Source: Terribacillus sp. DMT04
GTDB taxonomy: Bacteria > Bacillota > Bacilli > Bacillales > Amphibacillaceae
Reading direction: 5' to 3'
Length of the DNA: 64,000 bases
Assembly: GCF_019056395.1 (NCBI RefSeq)
Contig: NZ_CP077639.1
Coordinates: 2,978,001 to 3,042,000 of the forward strand
Each line of letters begins with the position of its first letter. Position 1 is the stretch's first letter. Positions 16,907-26,776 of the stretch are shown one piece after another. The notes under the pieces were generated by a model, which had not been told where the DNA came from, searched no databases, and saw only the letters and a program-made list of their open reading frames with translations. Made by a program: the position numbers and the translations under genes.

Positions 16907-17276
16907 TTCTGCCACCCCTCTCCGCCTTATCCGTTCCATTTCTCTATGAAACATAGTATATCAAAGAGGAGAATTTGTTGAAATACACTTTCATGACCAC
17001 GATAAAGTTCATTATTCTACCTCATTTTATCTTTATCCTATATGATAATAGTACGCTTACCCTAAATAACTCACTTACGCTTCGTAATAGAGGAATGGAT
17101 ATAGAAGCCCGATTCCTTTTCCTTATTAACCTTTCTTGTAATAGAACACGCTTTAATTCTTTCTCTAGCATAATGTTTTTTTTCGTTCTATTTTGGGTAA
17201 TATTTCTTAACTAACTTGAAAATATTACTAAGTGTTTTACAAGCTTACATATATTCATCTATATAGGAGAAACTGA
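16907..17276. other. A/T-rich intergenic region between azlC and the PAS protein
   Basis: About 370 bases without a convincing gene. A 79-codon TTG frame (16975-17214) has a ribosome-like GAGGAG but low-complexity, F/N/L-rich composition typical of chance reading in A/T-rich DNA. No clear operator or terminator was found. The end carries ATAGGAG for the next gene. Confidence 0.35.
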
Positions 17277-18194
17277 ATGGAAAACATAATAAAAGAATCA
17301 ACTCAAGTCTTAGACAACAAAGCAGTTTTAACAGCAGTAGAAGAATCGTTAGCGATGATCGAATTTACTCCCTATGGTGAGGTGCTGTGGGCAAATAAGC
17401 ATTTTGCTGACACAATTGGCTACCAGCAAGAAGAACTGACAGGAATGCATCACCGGCAATTCTGCGCACCTGATTTCAGCCATAGCATTGATTACGAACA
17501 TTTTTGGAATAAACTGCGCAGCGGCCGCACATTTCAAGATAAAATCATGCGAATTGCCAAAAATGAGAAGGTTATCTGGCTGGAAGCTACTTACATGCCC
17601 GTCCGAGACACAACAGGATCGGTATCAGCAGTCTTGAAAATTGCAACGGATATCACATTTAGAGAAAATGGTACAAAAACAATCACCTCTGATTTGCAGG
17701 AAATGGCAAACAACCTTCGTGTAAGAACTGATTCTGGAATTGAAAAGAATAATCGTGCCGCAGATTCTATTGATGATATGGTATCGATTACTTCAGCCAA
17801 TAAGGGGGCAATTGAAGCACTGACAAAGCATGCTGACTCTGTTCAAAAGCTTGTCCAGACGATTAAAGACATTGCAAGTCAAACAAATCTGCTTGCTTTA
17901 AATGCAGCTATCCAAGCCGCTCATGCAGGAGAACATGGCAGAGCTTTCAATGTCGTGGCGGAAGAAGTACGAAAATTGGCTTCCCATGCATCTGAAGCAA
18001 CAAAACAAGCACAAGTCAATATTAGCGAAATGACGCAGCATATCGCGCAAATGGAGACAGGCACCCACGAAGCTGAGCATCAAAGTAAGGAAGGAAAAGA
18101 ACGTGTACAAGAGGTGATAGAAGAACTTTATACCTTAAAACAGGCTGCTCAAAATTTAGATAAACAAGCAAATGAACTCGTCTTGCTAATCTAG
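17277..18194 (+). CDS. Soluble PAS-domain methyl-accepting chemotaxis-type protein
   Basis: 305 residues and no membrane segment. A PAS domain spans about 20-130 ([20 protein letters not shown], ending [10 protein letters not shown]), then a short linker and an MCP signalling domain from about 160. The conserved hairpin tip ([34 protein letters not shown]) is present. The signalling part is shorter than in transmembrane receptors, like B. subtilis YfmS and other cytoplasmic receptors. It probably senses a small molecule or redox/energy state and signals to CheA. It is a lone gene with ATAGGAG ahead of the ATG. Confidence 0.8.
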   Translation: MENIIKESTQVLDNKAVLTAVEESLAMIEFTPYGEVLWANKHFADTIGYQQEELTGMHHRQFCAPDFSHSIDYEHFWNKLRSGRTFQDKIMRIAKNEKVIWLEATYMPVRDTTGSVSAVLKIATDITFRENGTKTITSDLQEMANNLRVRTDSGIEKNNRAADSIDDMVSITSANKGAIEALTKHADSVQKLVQTIKDIASQTNLLALNAAIQAAHAGEHGRAFNVVAEEVRKLASHASEATKQAQVNISEMTQHIAQMETGTHEAEHQSKEGKERVQEVIEELYTLKQAAQNLDKQANELVLLI

Positions 18195-18377
18195 AGAATG
18201 TAAATTTCAGGAACATTATCCCTTCAGACAAAAACAACTAGTACAATATTCCTATCTTTTTATCTATGTATGCTATATAATCATGACATAACAGAGGTTG
18301 CTTGGTTAATTGACATAAATCAGCAAAGCTAGTACGCTAAGTCCCGTTAAGGAATGATGTTTGGGGAGTAATAAAGT

Positions 18378-18731
18378 ATGTATAAATTTGAGATTGATGA
18401 CAAAAAGAAGGTCCTGCTTATTACGGCTGAGGGTTTCTTTAAGAATGATGAATCCGCAGCTTTCATGGAAAAGCTATATGAGGCATTCGGATTTGTTCAA
18501 GCTACCGACTATGACCTTATCGTCGATGTTAGCAATTTAGATGTGGTTAAACAGGATTTGGTTTATAAGATTGCGGATGCTTTCGAATTATATGACGAGC
18601 TCGGGTTCAAGAACATTGTCATCATCAATCCAATTTCCATCCTAGCGAAGGTTCAGCTTTTTAATATTGCAAGAAGCGTTCATTTTTCCGGCGCTTTCGT
18701 AGACTCACTAGATGAATGGGAGGCGCGCTAA
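18378..18731 (+). CDS. STAS-like domain protein of unknown function
   Basis: 117 residues, alpha/beta composition with the opening strand-turn (MYKFEIDDKKKVLLITAEGFF) and DLIVDVSNLD typical of STAS/SEC14-like small domains. No transmembrane segment. GGGGAG stands 9 bases before the ATG. It may be an anti-sigma-antagonist-like or cytosolic binding protein; no function is assigned. It ends tail-to-tail with the next gene, the stop codons overlapping. Confidence 0.65.
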   Translation: MYKFEIDDKKKVLLITAEGFFKNDESAAFMEKLYEAFGFVQATDYDLIVDVSNLDVVKQDLVYKIADAFELYDELGFKNIVIINPISILAKVQLFNIARSVHFSGAFVDSLDEWEAR

Positions 18732-18740
18732 CGCGCCTCC
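18719..18740. terminator. Hairpin whose loop contains both convergent stop codons
   Basis: GGAGGCGCG (18719-18727) pairs with CGCGCCTCC (18732-18740). The loop CTAA holds the plus-strand TAA (18729-18731) and the minus-strand TAG (18728-18730). There is no T tract on either side, so it is a weak or non-classical terminator, or an mRNA 3' end stabiliser. Confidence 0.55.
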
Positions 18741-20053
18741 GCCCAATCTGCACGCTGCTTCGTCGTTACGTGTATGACTAAGCCTATGATGGTAAGTAAA
18801 ATGAGTGAGGTAAGAGCAAGTCTGCTTGCCAAGTCCCCGAAATCCTTCAGCACCAGCGTAATACTTCCATAGATGACAGGTCCAATAATAGACGAGACCT
18901 TCCCCGAAAAGGCAAACAATCCAAAAAACTGCCCTCGCTTCTCTGTTGGGGACAAATCCACAATAAGTGTTCTTGATGTTACCCAAATAGATCCCAGAGC
19001 AATTCCGAAAAGTCCTCCCGCAATCCAAAACATCCACTGCGCAGTCGCCAATGCGCCAATTGTTAAAGCGATAATCATTACTAATGCAACGAATGAAAAG
19101 GATCGATGTGCGCCAATTTTAGCTGCAATTTGACCAAAACAGAACGATCCAACAATCGCAGTTACAGTGGATACAAGATATAGCAAGATAAATTGACCGG
19201 AACTGAAACCAACCACAGAAACTGCATAAACGCTCATGACAGCTATCGTCGTAGCAATTGCATCATTAACAAAGAAATAAGCCATCATGAAACGAAATAT
19301 CGAGCGATGCTTGCTGATTTCTTTAAATGTAGCAATGATCTCTTTATAACCTCCCCATATGCTGACTCGAGTATTTTTCTGTTTTGGCTGCTTGTCCTTG
19401 AGGAAAAATACTAAAGGTAAGGTGAAGATAAGATATAGTCCGGCTGTGGCCAAGAATACATATTCGTAGCCATAATCCATTAGAAAATAAACGAGCAGTC
19501 CGACGAGTGTACCAATATACCCTACCGCCACTCCAAATCCAGACAAAGTCGATAATCGATCCCTTGGCACCAAATCACTTATTTTCGCATCATAAAACAC
19601 CAGACTGCTGTTATAGAAAAATTTAGCAAGCACAAATACCAATACAGTGGCTATAAACGGAATTGGCAGTCCGAACAGCAATCTGTCAGATTCCCAGCCC
19701 GCAAATACGCCCATCAAGATGGTAGCGACGATTGAGATACTCGCAAATCGTACAATATAACGCTGTTTACGCCCTGTTTGGTCTATCCACACCCCGAACA
19801 AAGGAGAGAAGATGACCAGAAAGAGACTGGATAGTGCATTCGCATAGGCTATTAATGTATTACCGAGCTGCTGCATTTCTTCTGTATTTCCGATGGTGTC
19901 TGTTACATAGAAAGGAAAAAAGACAGTTGTGATATTAGAAGAAAAAATTGTATTGGCAAAATCGTATAAAGCCCACGATAAGATTGGCAGCGAAAGCAGA
20001 AAACCTATTCCGCCAGTTCGCTTTGCTGACTGCACATCACGGTTACTTTCCAT
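18728..20053 (-). CDS. UMF1/Atg22-like MFS transporter
   Basis: 441 residues from ATG 20053, with AAGGAGG 6 bases ahead; further upstream in-frame codons lack a ribosome site. The N-terminus SWALYDFANTIFSSNITTVFFPFY is the hallmark of the UMF1 (vacuole effluxer Atg22-like) family. About 12 membrane segments and the FGVWIDQTGRKQR loop follow. In yeast Atg22 exports amino acids from the vacuole; bacterial substrates are unknown. Confidence 0.85.
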   Translation of the reverse strand: MESNRDVQSAKRTGGIGFLLSLPILSWALYDFANTIFSSNITTVFFPFYVTDTIGNTEEMQQLGNTLIAYANALSSLFLVIFSPLFGVWIDQTGRKQRYIVRFASISIVATILMGVFAGWESDRLLFGLPIPFIATVLVFVLAKFFYNSSLVFYDAKISDLVPRDRLSTLSGFGVAVGYIGTLVGLLVYFLMDYGYEYVFLATAGLYLIFTLPLVFFLKDKQPKQKNTRVSIWGGYKEIIATFKEISKHRSIFRFMMAYFFVNDAIATTIAVMSVYAVSVVGFSSGQFILLYLVSTVTAIVGSFCFGQIAAKIGAHRSFSFVALVMIIALTIGALATAQWMFWIAGGLFGIALGSIWVTSRTLIVDLSPTEKRGQFFGLFAFSGKVSSIIGPVIYGSITLVLKDFGDLASRLALTSLILLTIIGLVIHVTTKQRADWAEAR

Positions 20054-20236
20054 AAAAAGCCTCCTTTTTCTTCCACTATACCGTAAGCACGAACACCCAA
20101 GTGCTCTTTTACAAAAAATTAACAGCTCTCCCACACCGAACTTGCTATAATTCTCTGCAATCTGCTTAGCTGCCGTTTCTACGAAAAGCAAGACGGGTAG
20201 ATTACGGATAGCTTATTTCTTAAAAGGGTGATTTAA

Positions 20237-20905
20237 ATGAACTTACAGTCTATCGCTTTAATCGTTATCTTAATAGGCGTGCTCCAAGCAATTCTCATAA
20301 TGCTTGATTTTCGCAGCCATCGCCAGATGATGAAGATTATGTATCTCGTTTGGCCGTTAATGGGTGTTTACTTTCCGTTTATCGGTATTTGGGCTTATTA
20401 TAAGATTGGCCGTAAAGATAGTATGGCAAAAGGGCAGGATATGGATGGCGACATGCATCATGCTGACAAGCCATTTTGGCAGCAAGTTTTTGTTTCCACC
20501 ACACACTGCAGCGGCGGTTGTGCTTTAGGTGACATGATTGGCGCTCCAATCGTATTTTGGACAGGCTTTACAATTGCAGGAAGTACGTTGTATGCGGATT
20601 ATGCAGTAGAGTTTATCCTTGCCTTCCTATTTGGTATTCTCTTTCAATACTTTGGTATGGGAATGAGTAAGAAAAAAGACAGTCATATTACAGATGCAGT
20701 CAAGACAGATGCGCTTTCTTTAATTGCATTTGAAATAGGGATGTTTGGCTTTATGTATGTAGCGCACACCATCATCTTCAACGGCTTGCACCCAAACAGC
20801 TTCCTCTTCTGGTTTATGATGCAAATCGCTATGATTGTCGGCTTTGCAACAAGCTATCCAGTCAATTGGATTATGGTGCGAAAAGGTATAAAGCATAGTA
20901 TGTAA
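20237..20905 (+). CDS. DUF4396 membrane protein
   Basis: 222 residues with about six membrane segments. The motif HCSGGCALGDMIGAP and a Met/His-rich stretch (DMDGDMHHADKP) characterise DUF4396. Conserved His and Cys suggest metal binding, but the function is unknown. AAAAGGGTG precedes the ATG. The stop is 4 bases from repeat copy B. Confidence 0.8.
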   Translation: MNLQSIALIVILIGVLQAILIMLDFRSHRQMMKIMYLVWPLMGVYFPFIGIWAYYKIGRKDSMAKGQDMDGDMHHADKPFWQQVFVSTTHCSGGCALGDMIGAPIVFWTGFTIAGSTLYADYAVEFILAFLFGILFQYFGMGMSKKKDSHITDAVKTDALSLIAFEIGMFGFMYVAHTIIFNGLHPNSFLFWFMMQIAMIVGFATSYPVNWIMVRKGIKHSM

Positions 20906-20909
20906 GAAG

Positions 20910-21283
20910 AAGAGACTGGGACATAACTGTTTAAGCTATATAAAGATCCAAACAATACTGCTTTTAATTGCAGTATTGTTTGGATCTTTTCCATTGTGAG
21001 AGCAGCGCTTCGTAAATACACTCCGCTTTCCTGCGGGAGTCTCCGTGTATTTCCTATGCTGATTCTTGTTATGATAACCCTTACTAGTGTAGACAGAATA
21101 CGTAGACTCCTCGAAAATAAAAAGCGATTTTCTTGTCGGCGTCTACTTCAAAAGCCATTCTTGTCCGATGATAAGAGCTAAATTTGGAAAGCAGCAGCCG
21201 TCTGAGGGCTACATGAAAAAGTATTAATATAGTCATCGTTCGTTTTTAGGATAAATTAATCTTGTTTTGTCCCGGCCTCTTCT
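20910..21283 (+). repeat. Dispersed IS1182-related repeat, copy B
   Basis: Left end AAGAGACTGGGACATAAC (20911-20928); the right end is its imperfect inverse (GTTTTGTCCCGGCCTCTT). The outer flanks AGAAGAA and TTCTTCT are an additional copy-specific inverted repeat. A hairpin near the left end (GATCCAAACAATACTGC ... GCAGTATTGTTTGGATC, then TTTT) is a strong terminator. It fills the whole gap between two convergent genes, touching both stop codons within about 6 bases. No gene inside. Confidence 0.88.
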
Positions 21284-21288
21284 TCTGT

Positions 21289-22674
21289 TTACGCAGATTT
21301 CTCTTTTAGCTTTTTCATCTCTTCCACCCAGACCTCGACTTCTTCCCGTATCTCTTTCTGACGTGCATCTACCGCATCAATTTTATCCTGCTCCAACCCG
21401 CTTAGTTCTTCCTGCGCAGTAGTAAAACGTTCCTGGATTAATCGCATCACTTTATCTTGCATCTCTCCAGAAATAATCTCATCTTCTGATAGTTTGGCAA
21501 GTGCAGCTTCATACCGCTCTTCTTCATTTCGCATGATATTCGCTACCTTGTCGAGCTCTTTGCGCTGCCGTTTATATTCATCAAGTACTTCCCAGCTATT
21601 TGGCGGAATATTAACCGGCGCCCACACAAGATCAATTGTGGATGGCAGCCATTCATACTCGATTGTTGTCTGCAAATCTTCTGCACTATCCGCGCGGTAG
21701 TATTCACCTGTTCCTGCTTCTGCTACTTTAACCAGCTGGTCTTCGGATTCTTCATCGACATTAAAACCAATAACATTTACAATACCTGATTCCTCGCTTG
21801 CCGCCTGCTCAGCCGCCTTAATAGGATCACCGCCGCACGTATCTTTCCCATCACTTACGATATAAATTGCTGTATCTCCTTCTAAGGAACTGCTTTTCTT
21901 AGCTGCAAATTCTATTGCACCTGCGAGCGGCGTCCACCCTTTTGCGACAATTGCTTCTGCTGCTTCTGTAAACTCTTCTGCATCATAAGCACCAGAGGGG
22001 TACAATTCTTCAATGCCATTACAAGATAATTCCATATCTGAATCTGATTCCGATCCTTTATGGCCGTATACTATTAGTGAGACATTACTGGAGCTTCCAA
22101 GCGTCTTCGCAAAACTCTTCACCGCATCTTTCGCTATTCGCATTTTCTGCTCCCCATCTACTTCCAGAAGCATACTTGAGCTGGCATCCAGCAAAATGAT
22201 ACTATTCTCAACTGCAGGATCTGCTTCCTTATCTGCTGCTTCTGGCCGCGGCAAATAAGGATCCTCAAAGGAAGGCTGCAATGCTTCAGCTGCTTCAATT
22301 GTTTCTTTATAAGAAGGACTTCCTAAAGAAGCAATCAGCGCTCTATGTAAAGTCTCTGGATTATTATCTTCCTTTATTACGTCTTTCAAATACGGAATTG
22401 CTGCATCAACAGCATCCTCAGAAACATCTTTATCAGCATCTGCTGTATCTTCTGAAATAGATGCAGCAACGCGGCCGGCTGGCTGCTTCTTCAGATCCGG
22501 CAGTGTGCCATTTGTGCTCAAATTGTTAAGTGTATCCATATCAACTGTCTTTGTCTCAGCCGTTTCTTTGCTCACTCGCTCAGCATTTGATGGTTCATCT
22601 GATGCACTATTCGTACTGCATCCAACTAAAAAACAAGTGATACCTAAGATCAAATACACAAATCTTTTTTTCAT
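21289..22674 (-). CDS. VWA-domain lipoprotein, YwmC/YwmD-related
   Basis: 461 residues. Lipoprotein signal (LVGC, Cys19), an acidic Ser/Glu-rich linker, a von Willebrand A domain at about 157-345 with an intact MIDAS motif DASSS (163-167), and a C-terminal coiled-coil-like region (about 375-460) of charged helices. It is displayed outside the membrane; VWA domains bind metal and protein ligands. Longer than B. subtilis YwmC and YwmD because of the helical C-terminus. GAGAGGAG precedes the ATG. Confidence 0.75.
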   Translation of the reverse strand: MKKRFVYLILGITCFLVGCSTNSASDEPSNAERVSKETAETKTVDMDTLNNLSTNGTLPDLKKQPAGRVAASISEDTADADKDVSEDAVDAAIPYLKDVIKEDNNPETLHRALIASLGSPSYKETIEAAEALQPSFEDPYLPRPEAADKEADPAVENSIILLDASSSMLLEVDGEQKMRIAKDAVKSFAKTLGSSSNVSLIVYGHKGSESDSDMELSCNGIEELYPSGAYDAEEFTEAAEAIVAKGWTPLAGAIEFAAKKSSSLEGDTAIYIVSDGKDTCGGDPIKAAEQAASEESGIVNVIGFNVDEESEDQLVKVAEAGTGEYYRADSAEDLQTTIEYEWLPSTIDLVWAPVNIPPNSWEVLDEYKRQRKELDKVANIMRNEEERYEAALAKLSEDEIISGEMQDKVMRLIQERFTTAQEELSGLEQDKIDAVDARQKEIREEVEVWVEEMKKLKEKSA

Positions 22675-22732
22675 GGGCGCAACTCCTCTCTATCATCACT
22701 AATCCCCAATAAAAGCAGGCAGTAGCTGATTA

Positions 22733-23074
22733 TTACCCTTCCACTTGCTCCACAATTGAATGTCCGTGCGACTCGTCATCATACATCCATTCCCACTGCT
22801 CATATAATCGAATTCGGCCGTCCGGCAAGATTTCTGGTGTCGACAAACACTGCCCGCTGCGCAGTTCACCTTGTTCATTAATGTGATGATAACGAAATCG
22901 AAGTTTGCCATCCGGATCTACCAGACCAATTAGCCTGCCTTCTAGAATTGAACCGCCATGATAAGCTGCTGTAAGGATTTGACCTTCCTGTCGGTAATGA
23001 AAAGTCGTCTGACTAGATACTTCCCCGTTGTCCGAATTAGCAACAGCACGAAATATCAAATTATGATAATTCAT
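22733..23074 (-). CDS. Small beta-rich protein of unknown function
   Basis: 113 residues, predicted antiparallel strands with repeated Gly turns (YHGGSILEGRLIGLVDPDGKLRFRYHHINEQGEL), resembling small proteins sometimes labelled N-acetylglutamate synthase in Bacillus genomes without proof. Its ATG lies inside the 3' end of purT (14-base overlap), with GGAGAG ahead, so it is co-expressed with purT. Confidence 0.65.
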   Translation of the reverse strand: MNYHNLIFRAVANSDNGEVSSQTTFHYRQEGQILTAAYHGGSILEGRLIGLVDPDGKLRFRYHHINEQGELRSGQCLSTPEILPDGRIRLYEQWEWMYDDESHGHSIVEQVEG

Positions 23075-24233
23075 TTTGACTCTCCACGCTTAACCGTTTC
23101 CGCGCGCGCTCCGCACGCGCTTTCGCTTCCTCAACTGTGTCTGCAGCTGATAAAACAACTGCAACACGACGCCCGACAGTTGCCGTCGGTTTGCGGAACA
23201 CTCTAATTTGGGTTTCCGGTTCTTGCAGCGCTTCCCGTATACCGGAAATATGGTAGGATTCAAGTGCTGCATCGGCCTTCAATGGGCTTGTGGCACCAGG
23301 CTGCATTAGCTTTATCTCTGTGATTGGCAACCCCAGGATTGCGCGAATATGCAAAGCAAATTGAGACAGCTGCTGTGTCGCCATTGTCACCATACCAGTA
23401 TCATGCGGCCGAGGCGAAACTTCACTAAAGTATACTTTGTCATCAGCAAGGAAAAGCTCTACGCCGAACAATCCATATCCGCCTAGTCCTGCTGTCACTC
23501 GTTCAGCTATTTCCTGCGCCTCCTCCAGCTGCGCATCTGTCAGTGGATGCGGCTGCCAGGAAGCTATATAATCGCCATTCTCTTGCTCATGCCCAATCGG
23601 TGCACAGAAGTACGTTCCGTTCACAGCTCTAACGGTTAACAGTGTGATTTCTGCATCAAAACGAATAAACTCTTCCACAATGACACGCGGTTTCTGTACT
23701 CTGCCTCCTTCCATCGCCATCTGCCAGCTTGTCTCGATATCTTCTTTGCTTCGGCAAATGCTCTGCCCTTTGCCTGATGAACTCATTAACGGTTTAATCA
23801 CACATGGAAACCCGATTTCTTCTACTGCTGCTTGAAATTCTTCATATGTATCAGCAAATTGGTAGGCAGCCGTTGGCACATCTAATGTTTCGGCAGCAAA
23901 TCGACGTATACCTTCTCGATCCATCGTCAATTGTGCTGCTTTGGCCGTCGGCACGACATGGTATCCTTCTTTCTCTAACTCCACTAATTCATCTGTAGCA
24001 ATAGCTTCAATTTCCGGAACGATAAAATCTGCTTTTTCCCATTCGAGAATCTGTCTTAGCTTACTAGCATCCAGCATATCAATCACATAGCTTCGATCTG
24101 CGACAGCCATTGCTGGTGCTCCGTCGTATCGATCCACTGCAATCGTCTCAAGTCCAAGCCGCTGCGCTTCCAGTACAACTTCTTTTCCTAATTCTCCTGA
24201 TCCAAGTAAGAGCATTTTCTTCGTTTGAAACAT
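23061..24233 (-). CDS. purT: Formate-dependent phosphoribosylglycinamide formyltransferase
   Basis: 390 residues from ATG 24233, fixed by AGGAGG 8 bases ahead. ATP-grasp enzyme: N-terminal GSGELGKEV nucleotide fold, PLMSSSGKGQS ATP loop, SEVSPRPHDTGMVT metal-binding segment. It uses ATP and formate to formylate GAR in purine synthesis, a folate-independent alternative to PurN. It stands apart from other pur genes. Divergent from the GGDEF-EAL gene. Confidence 0.9.
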   Translation of the reverse strand: MFQTKKMLLLGSGELGKEVVLEAQRLGLETIAVDRYDGAPAMAVADRSYVIDMLDASKLRQILEWEKADFIVPEIEAIATDELVELEKEGYHVVPTAKAAQLTMDREGIRRFAAETLDVPTAAYQFADTYEEFQAAVEEIGFPCVIKPLMSSSGKGQSICRSKEDIETSWQMAMEGGRVQKPRVIVEEFIRFDAEITLLTVRAVNGTYFCAPIGHEQENGDYIASWQPHPLTDAQLEEAQEIAERVTAGLGGYGLFGVELFLADDKVYFSEVSPRPHDTGMVTMATQQLSQFALHIRAILGLPITEIKLMQPGATSPLKADAALESYHISGIREALQEPETQIRVFRKPTATVGRRVAVVLSAADTVEEAKARAERARKRLSVESQNELS

Positions 24234-24345
24234 CTGTTCGCCTCCTGAAAATTTTGCAGCCATAATTCAGCTTTATCTGATATGCTTATGTTACCATGCC
24301 TGTACAAATCAGGTAATCCGTAACTGTATTTCTAGGAGGAAAAAA

Positions 24346-26700
24346 GTGTTCTCGTTCATTGATATTCCTGGTATCCACCTTATCTATACGATTATCAGCA
24401 TTTTGCTTCTGAGTGTCCTTACTTTGGTCGTGTTATATGTGAGTCAGCATATGATGCGGACAAGAGTAACTGCCTGGAAGGTAGTCATGGTGTCTGCCTT
24501 GGCAGGTGTGAGCGGTACATTGGCAACATTCTTATTTATCTTATCAATTGACGCCAATCAACTGCAGTACGCGCCGACGCTATTTTTTCTCGTCAGTTTT
24601 CTCGTAAGCGCGGTGGGCGGTGCTATCACATTGCGTATGATTCGTATTCCAATTGAAAATACACAATATAACTTGCTGCTCAGCGTCTTATTAGCTGTCA
24701 TTATTTATGCGCTCCATATCTTCACACCGTTGGCCTTGTATACAGATCGAATGGATATTAATCCAGCCGAAGTGGTTGTCACGATTGCACTGACTCAATC
24801 CACAGTCTTCTCTTTGTTCCGTTTTTTGAACATGTACACAAATAGAAGGCAAATAAAATGGAGTAAATTCACTTTGTTAGCAGGAAGCTTCCTGACTGGT
24901 GTTGCTGTAGTTGGGTTAGGTTACAGCATTCTCGCGGCCTTTGTTTCTTCTTCATCTGCTGAAGATGACGGGCTGTTATTTTTGCTGCCTGTAGGTATTA
25001 TCTTGTTTATAAATATATTCCTAACCGTTATACCACTGTTTTACAGAAACCGGACATTGCTGACGATGCATCAGCTCTATCAATCCTTATTTGATGACAA
25101 TCCTTATGCAGTCTTCGCTGTTGAAGCGGACAATACAATTCAGCATGCAAATAAGAAAAGTACGCATGTAACAGGCTTTGATAATGATGCTATTCCATGC
25201 TTGGATGCCGCATCTTTATTTCCTGATAAAGAAACTTTTCAGGAGAACCTTACAATTCTTAAAAGCGGCAGCCCCCAGCAATGGGATACCAAGCTCGTCC
25301 AGCGTTCAGGTAAGCACATTGATGTACATGTGACCGGTATACCGACAATTATTAGGCAGCAGGTTGTCGGCTACTTTCTCGTAATGAAAGATACATCTCA
25401 AACAAAAGAAACTGCAAAACAAATACAATTTCTTGCTTATCATGATGATTTAACCAGACTGCCGAATCGCCGCTTAATGCAGCAGACCATGCAGCAATAT
25501 ACAAAGAAGCACAAGCCGTTCAGTATTATGCTCATTGATTATGACCTTTTCAAACGGATAAATGACATTTTCGGCCATTCCTTTGGTGATGAAGTTCTGA
25601 TGGAAACGGCCGATCGACTGACGAAAATTCTTGATGGCAGCGGTACTGTCCACCGGGTCGGCGGTGATGAGTTCCTGCTGATTGTTCCAGGTGAGCCGAC
25701 TACTCAAATCGCGCAAGCAATTGTTAATAAGTTCCAGCAGCCAATGCGTATTCAAGAATACGAACTCGTCTTACAAGCTAGCATCGGAATTGCTTCCTAT
25801 CCGGCAGATGCAGAGGATATGGATAATCTATATAAATATGCCGATATTGCGATGTACCAAACAAAAGAGAACGGCGGCAACGGCTATACAGTCTTTCAGC
25901 AAGAAATGGCAGAGAAACAAGTACTTCGATTTGAGATAGAACACGAATTACAGAAAGCGATTGAGACGAAAGCATTCGACTTGTACTTCCAGCCTAAATT
26001 CCATAGTTTCAAACGAAACATAACAGGAGCTGAAGTACTGCTTCGCTGGAACCATTCAGAGCGCGGTTTTATACCACCAAATGTCTTCATCCCCATCGCT
26101 GAAGAAAGCGGCCTAATCGTTGAAATAGAACGAAGTGTCATTGAACGTGTTATGGCTTGTTTGGCAGATTGGGAACAGGCAGCAGATCATGAAACGCCAC
26201 GTATTTCCATTAACGTATCTGTCAGCACTTTTCTGCAGGATGATTTCTCCACCTTCTTCTGTGACCGTCTGCAGCACTACAATATTTCAGGTTCTTTACT
26301 GGAACTTGAGATTACCGAACGTGTTGTCATGCAAAATGAAACGAAAATCAATATGATTTTGCAGAAGCTGCGGGAGACAGGTGTCCGAATTAGTATTGAT
26401 GACTTTGGTACCGGCTACAGCTCCTTGAGTTATTTGGATAAGCTCCAGGTCGATATTCTCAAGATTGATCAAACGTTTATCCAGCACATTCAGCACAACC
26501 AGACAATTGTTGCTGCCATTCAATCATTGGCTGATAACTTACAGCTTCACACCATTGCCGAAGGTGTCGAAACCGAAGAACAGCTAAAAAAACTCCGTTT
26601 ACTCGGCTGCACAGAGGTGCAAGGCTACCTATTCTCCAAGCCGCTGCCGCAAGCTGACTTTGAAGCTTCCTATATTGAGAAGATACCCGCCGAGCATTAA
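24346..26700 (+). CDS. Membrane PAS-GGDEF-EAL cyclic-di-GMP enzyme
   Basis: 784 residues from a GTG set by AGGAGGAA. N-terminal membrane region (about seven segments to residue 230), PAS domain (about 240-355), GGDEF domain with an exact GGDEF (439-443), and EAL domain with EVL (563-565) in place of EAL; EITE, DDFGTGYSSL (from 685), LKID and AEGVE are conserved, so both cyclase and phosphodiesterase could be active. The architecture matches B. subtilis DgcW (YkoW), although the MHYT motif was not seen. It is followed by YkoS- and YkoT-like genes, which in B. subtilis lie close to dgcW, so it likely controls an envelope glycan. Confidence 0.85.
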   Translation: MFSFIDIPGIHLIYTIISILLLSVLTLVVLYVSQHMMRTRVTAWKVVMVSALAGVSGTLATFLFILSIDANQLQYAPTLFFLVSFLVSAVGGAITLRMIRIPIENTQYNLLLSVLLAVIIYALHIFTPLALYTDRMDINPAEVVVTIALTQSTVFSLFRFLNMYTNRRQIKWSKFTLLAGSFLTGVAVVGLGYSILAAFVSSSSAEDDGLLFLLPVGIILFINIFLTVIPLFYRNRTLLTMHQLYQSLFDDNPYAVFAVEADNTIQHANKKSTHVTGFDNDAIPCLDAASLFPDKETFQENLTILKSGSPQQWDTKLVQRSGKHIDVHVTGIPTIIRQQVVGYFLVMKDTSQTKETAKQIQFLAYHDDLTRLPNRRLMQQTMQQYTKKHKPFSIMLIDYDLFKRINDIFGHSFGDEVLMETADRLTKILDGSGTVHRVGGDEFLLIVPGEPTTQIAQAIVNKFQQPMRIQEYELVLQASIGIASYPADAEDMDNLYKYADIAMYQTKENGGNGYTVFQQEMAEKQVLRFEIEHELQKAIETKAFDLYFQPKFHSFKRNITGAEVLLRWNHSERGFIPPNVFIPIAEESGLIVEIERSVIERVMACLADWEQAADHETPRISINVSVSTFLQDDFSTFFCDRLQHYNISGSLLELEITERVVMQNETKINMILQKLRETGVRISIDDFGTGYSSLSYLDKLQVDILKIDQTFIQHIQHNQTIVAAIQSLADNLQLHTIAEGVETEEQLKKLRLLGCTEVQGYLFSKPLPQADFEASYIEKIPAEH

Positions 26701-26714
26701 GTCTGCGGGTATTT
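26683..26714 (+). terminator. Hairpin spanning the end of the GGDEF-EAL gene
   Basis: ATACCCGC (26683-26690) pairs with GCGGGTAT (26704-26711), followed by TTTG. The stop codon is in the loop. The short T run suggests partial termination before the ykoS-like gene. Confidence 0.45.
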
Positions 26715-26776
26715 TGTATAAGCATTTGCTTGTTCCCGCATACTAATAGCCAATACCTTAAGAGGATGTGGATTTT

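Noticed and set aside
16975-17214. A 79-codon TTG-start frame with a GAGGAG-like site
   Set aside because: Composition is that of translated A/T-rich spacer, with no motif; TTG start only. Kept as intergenic.
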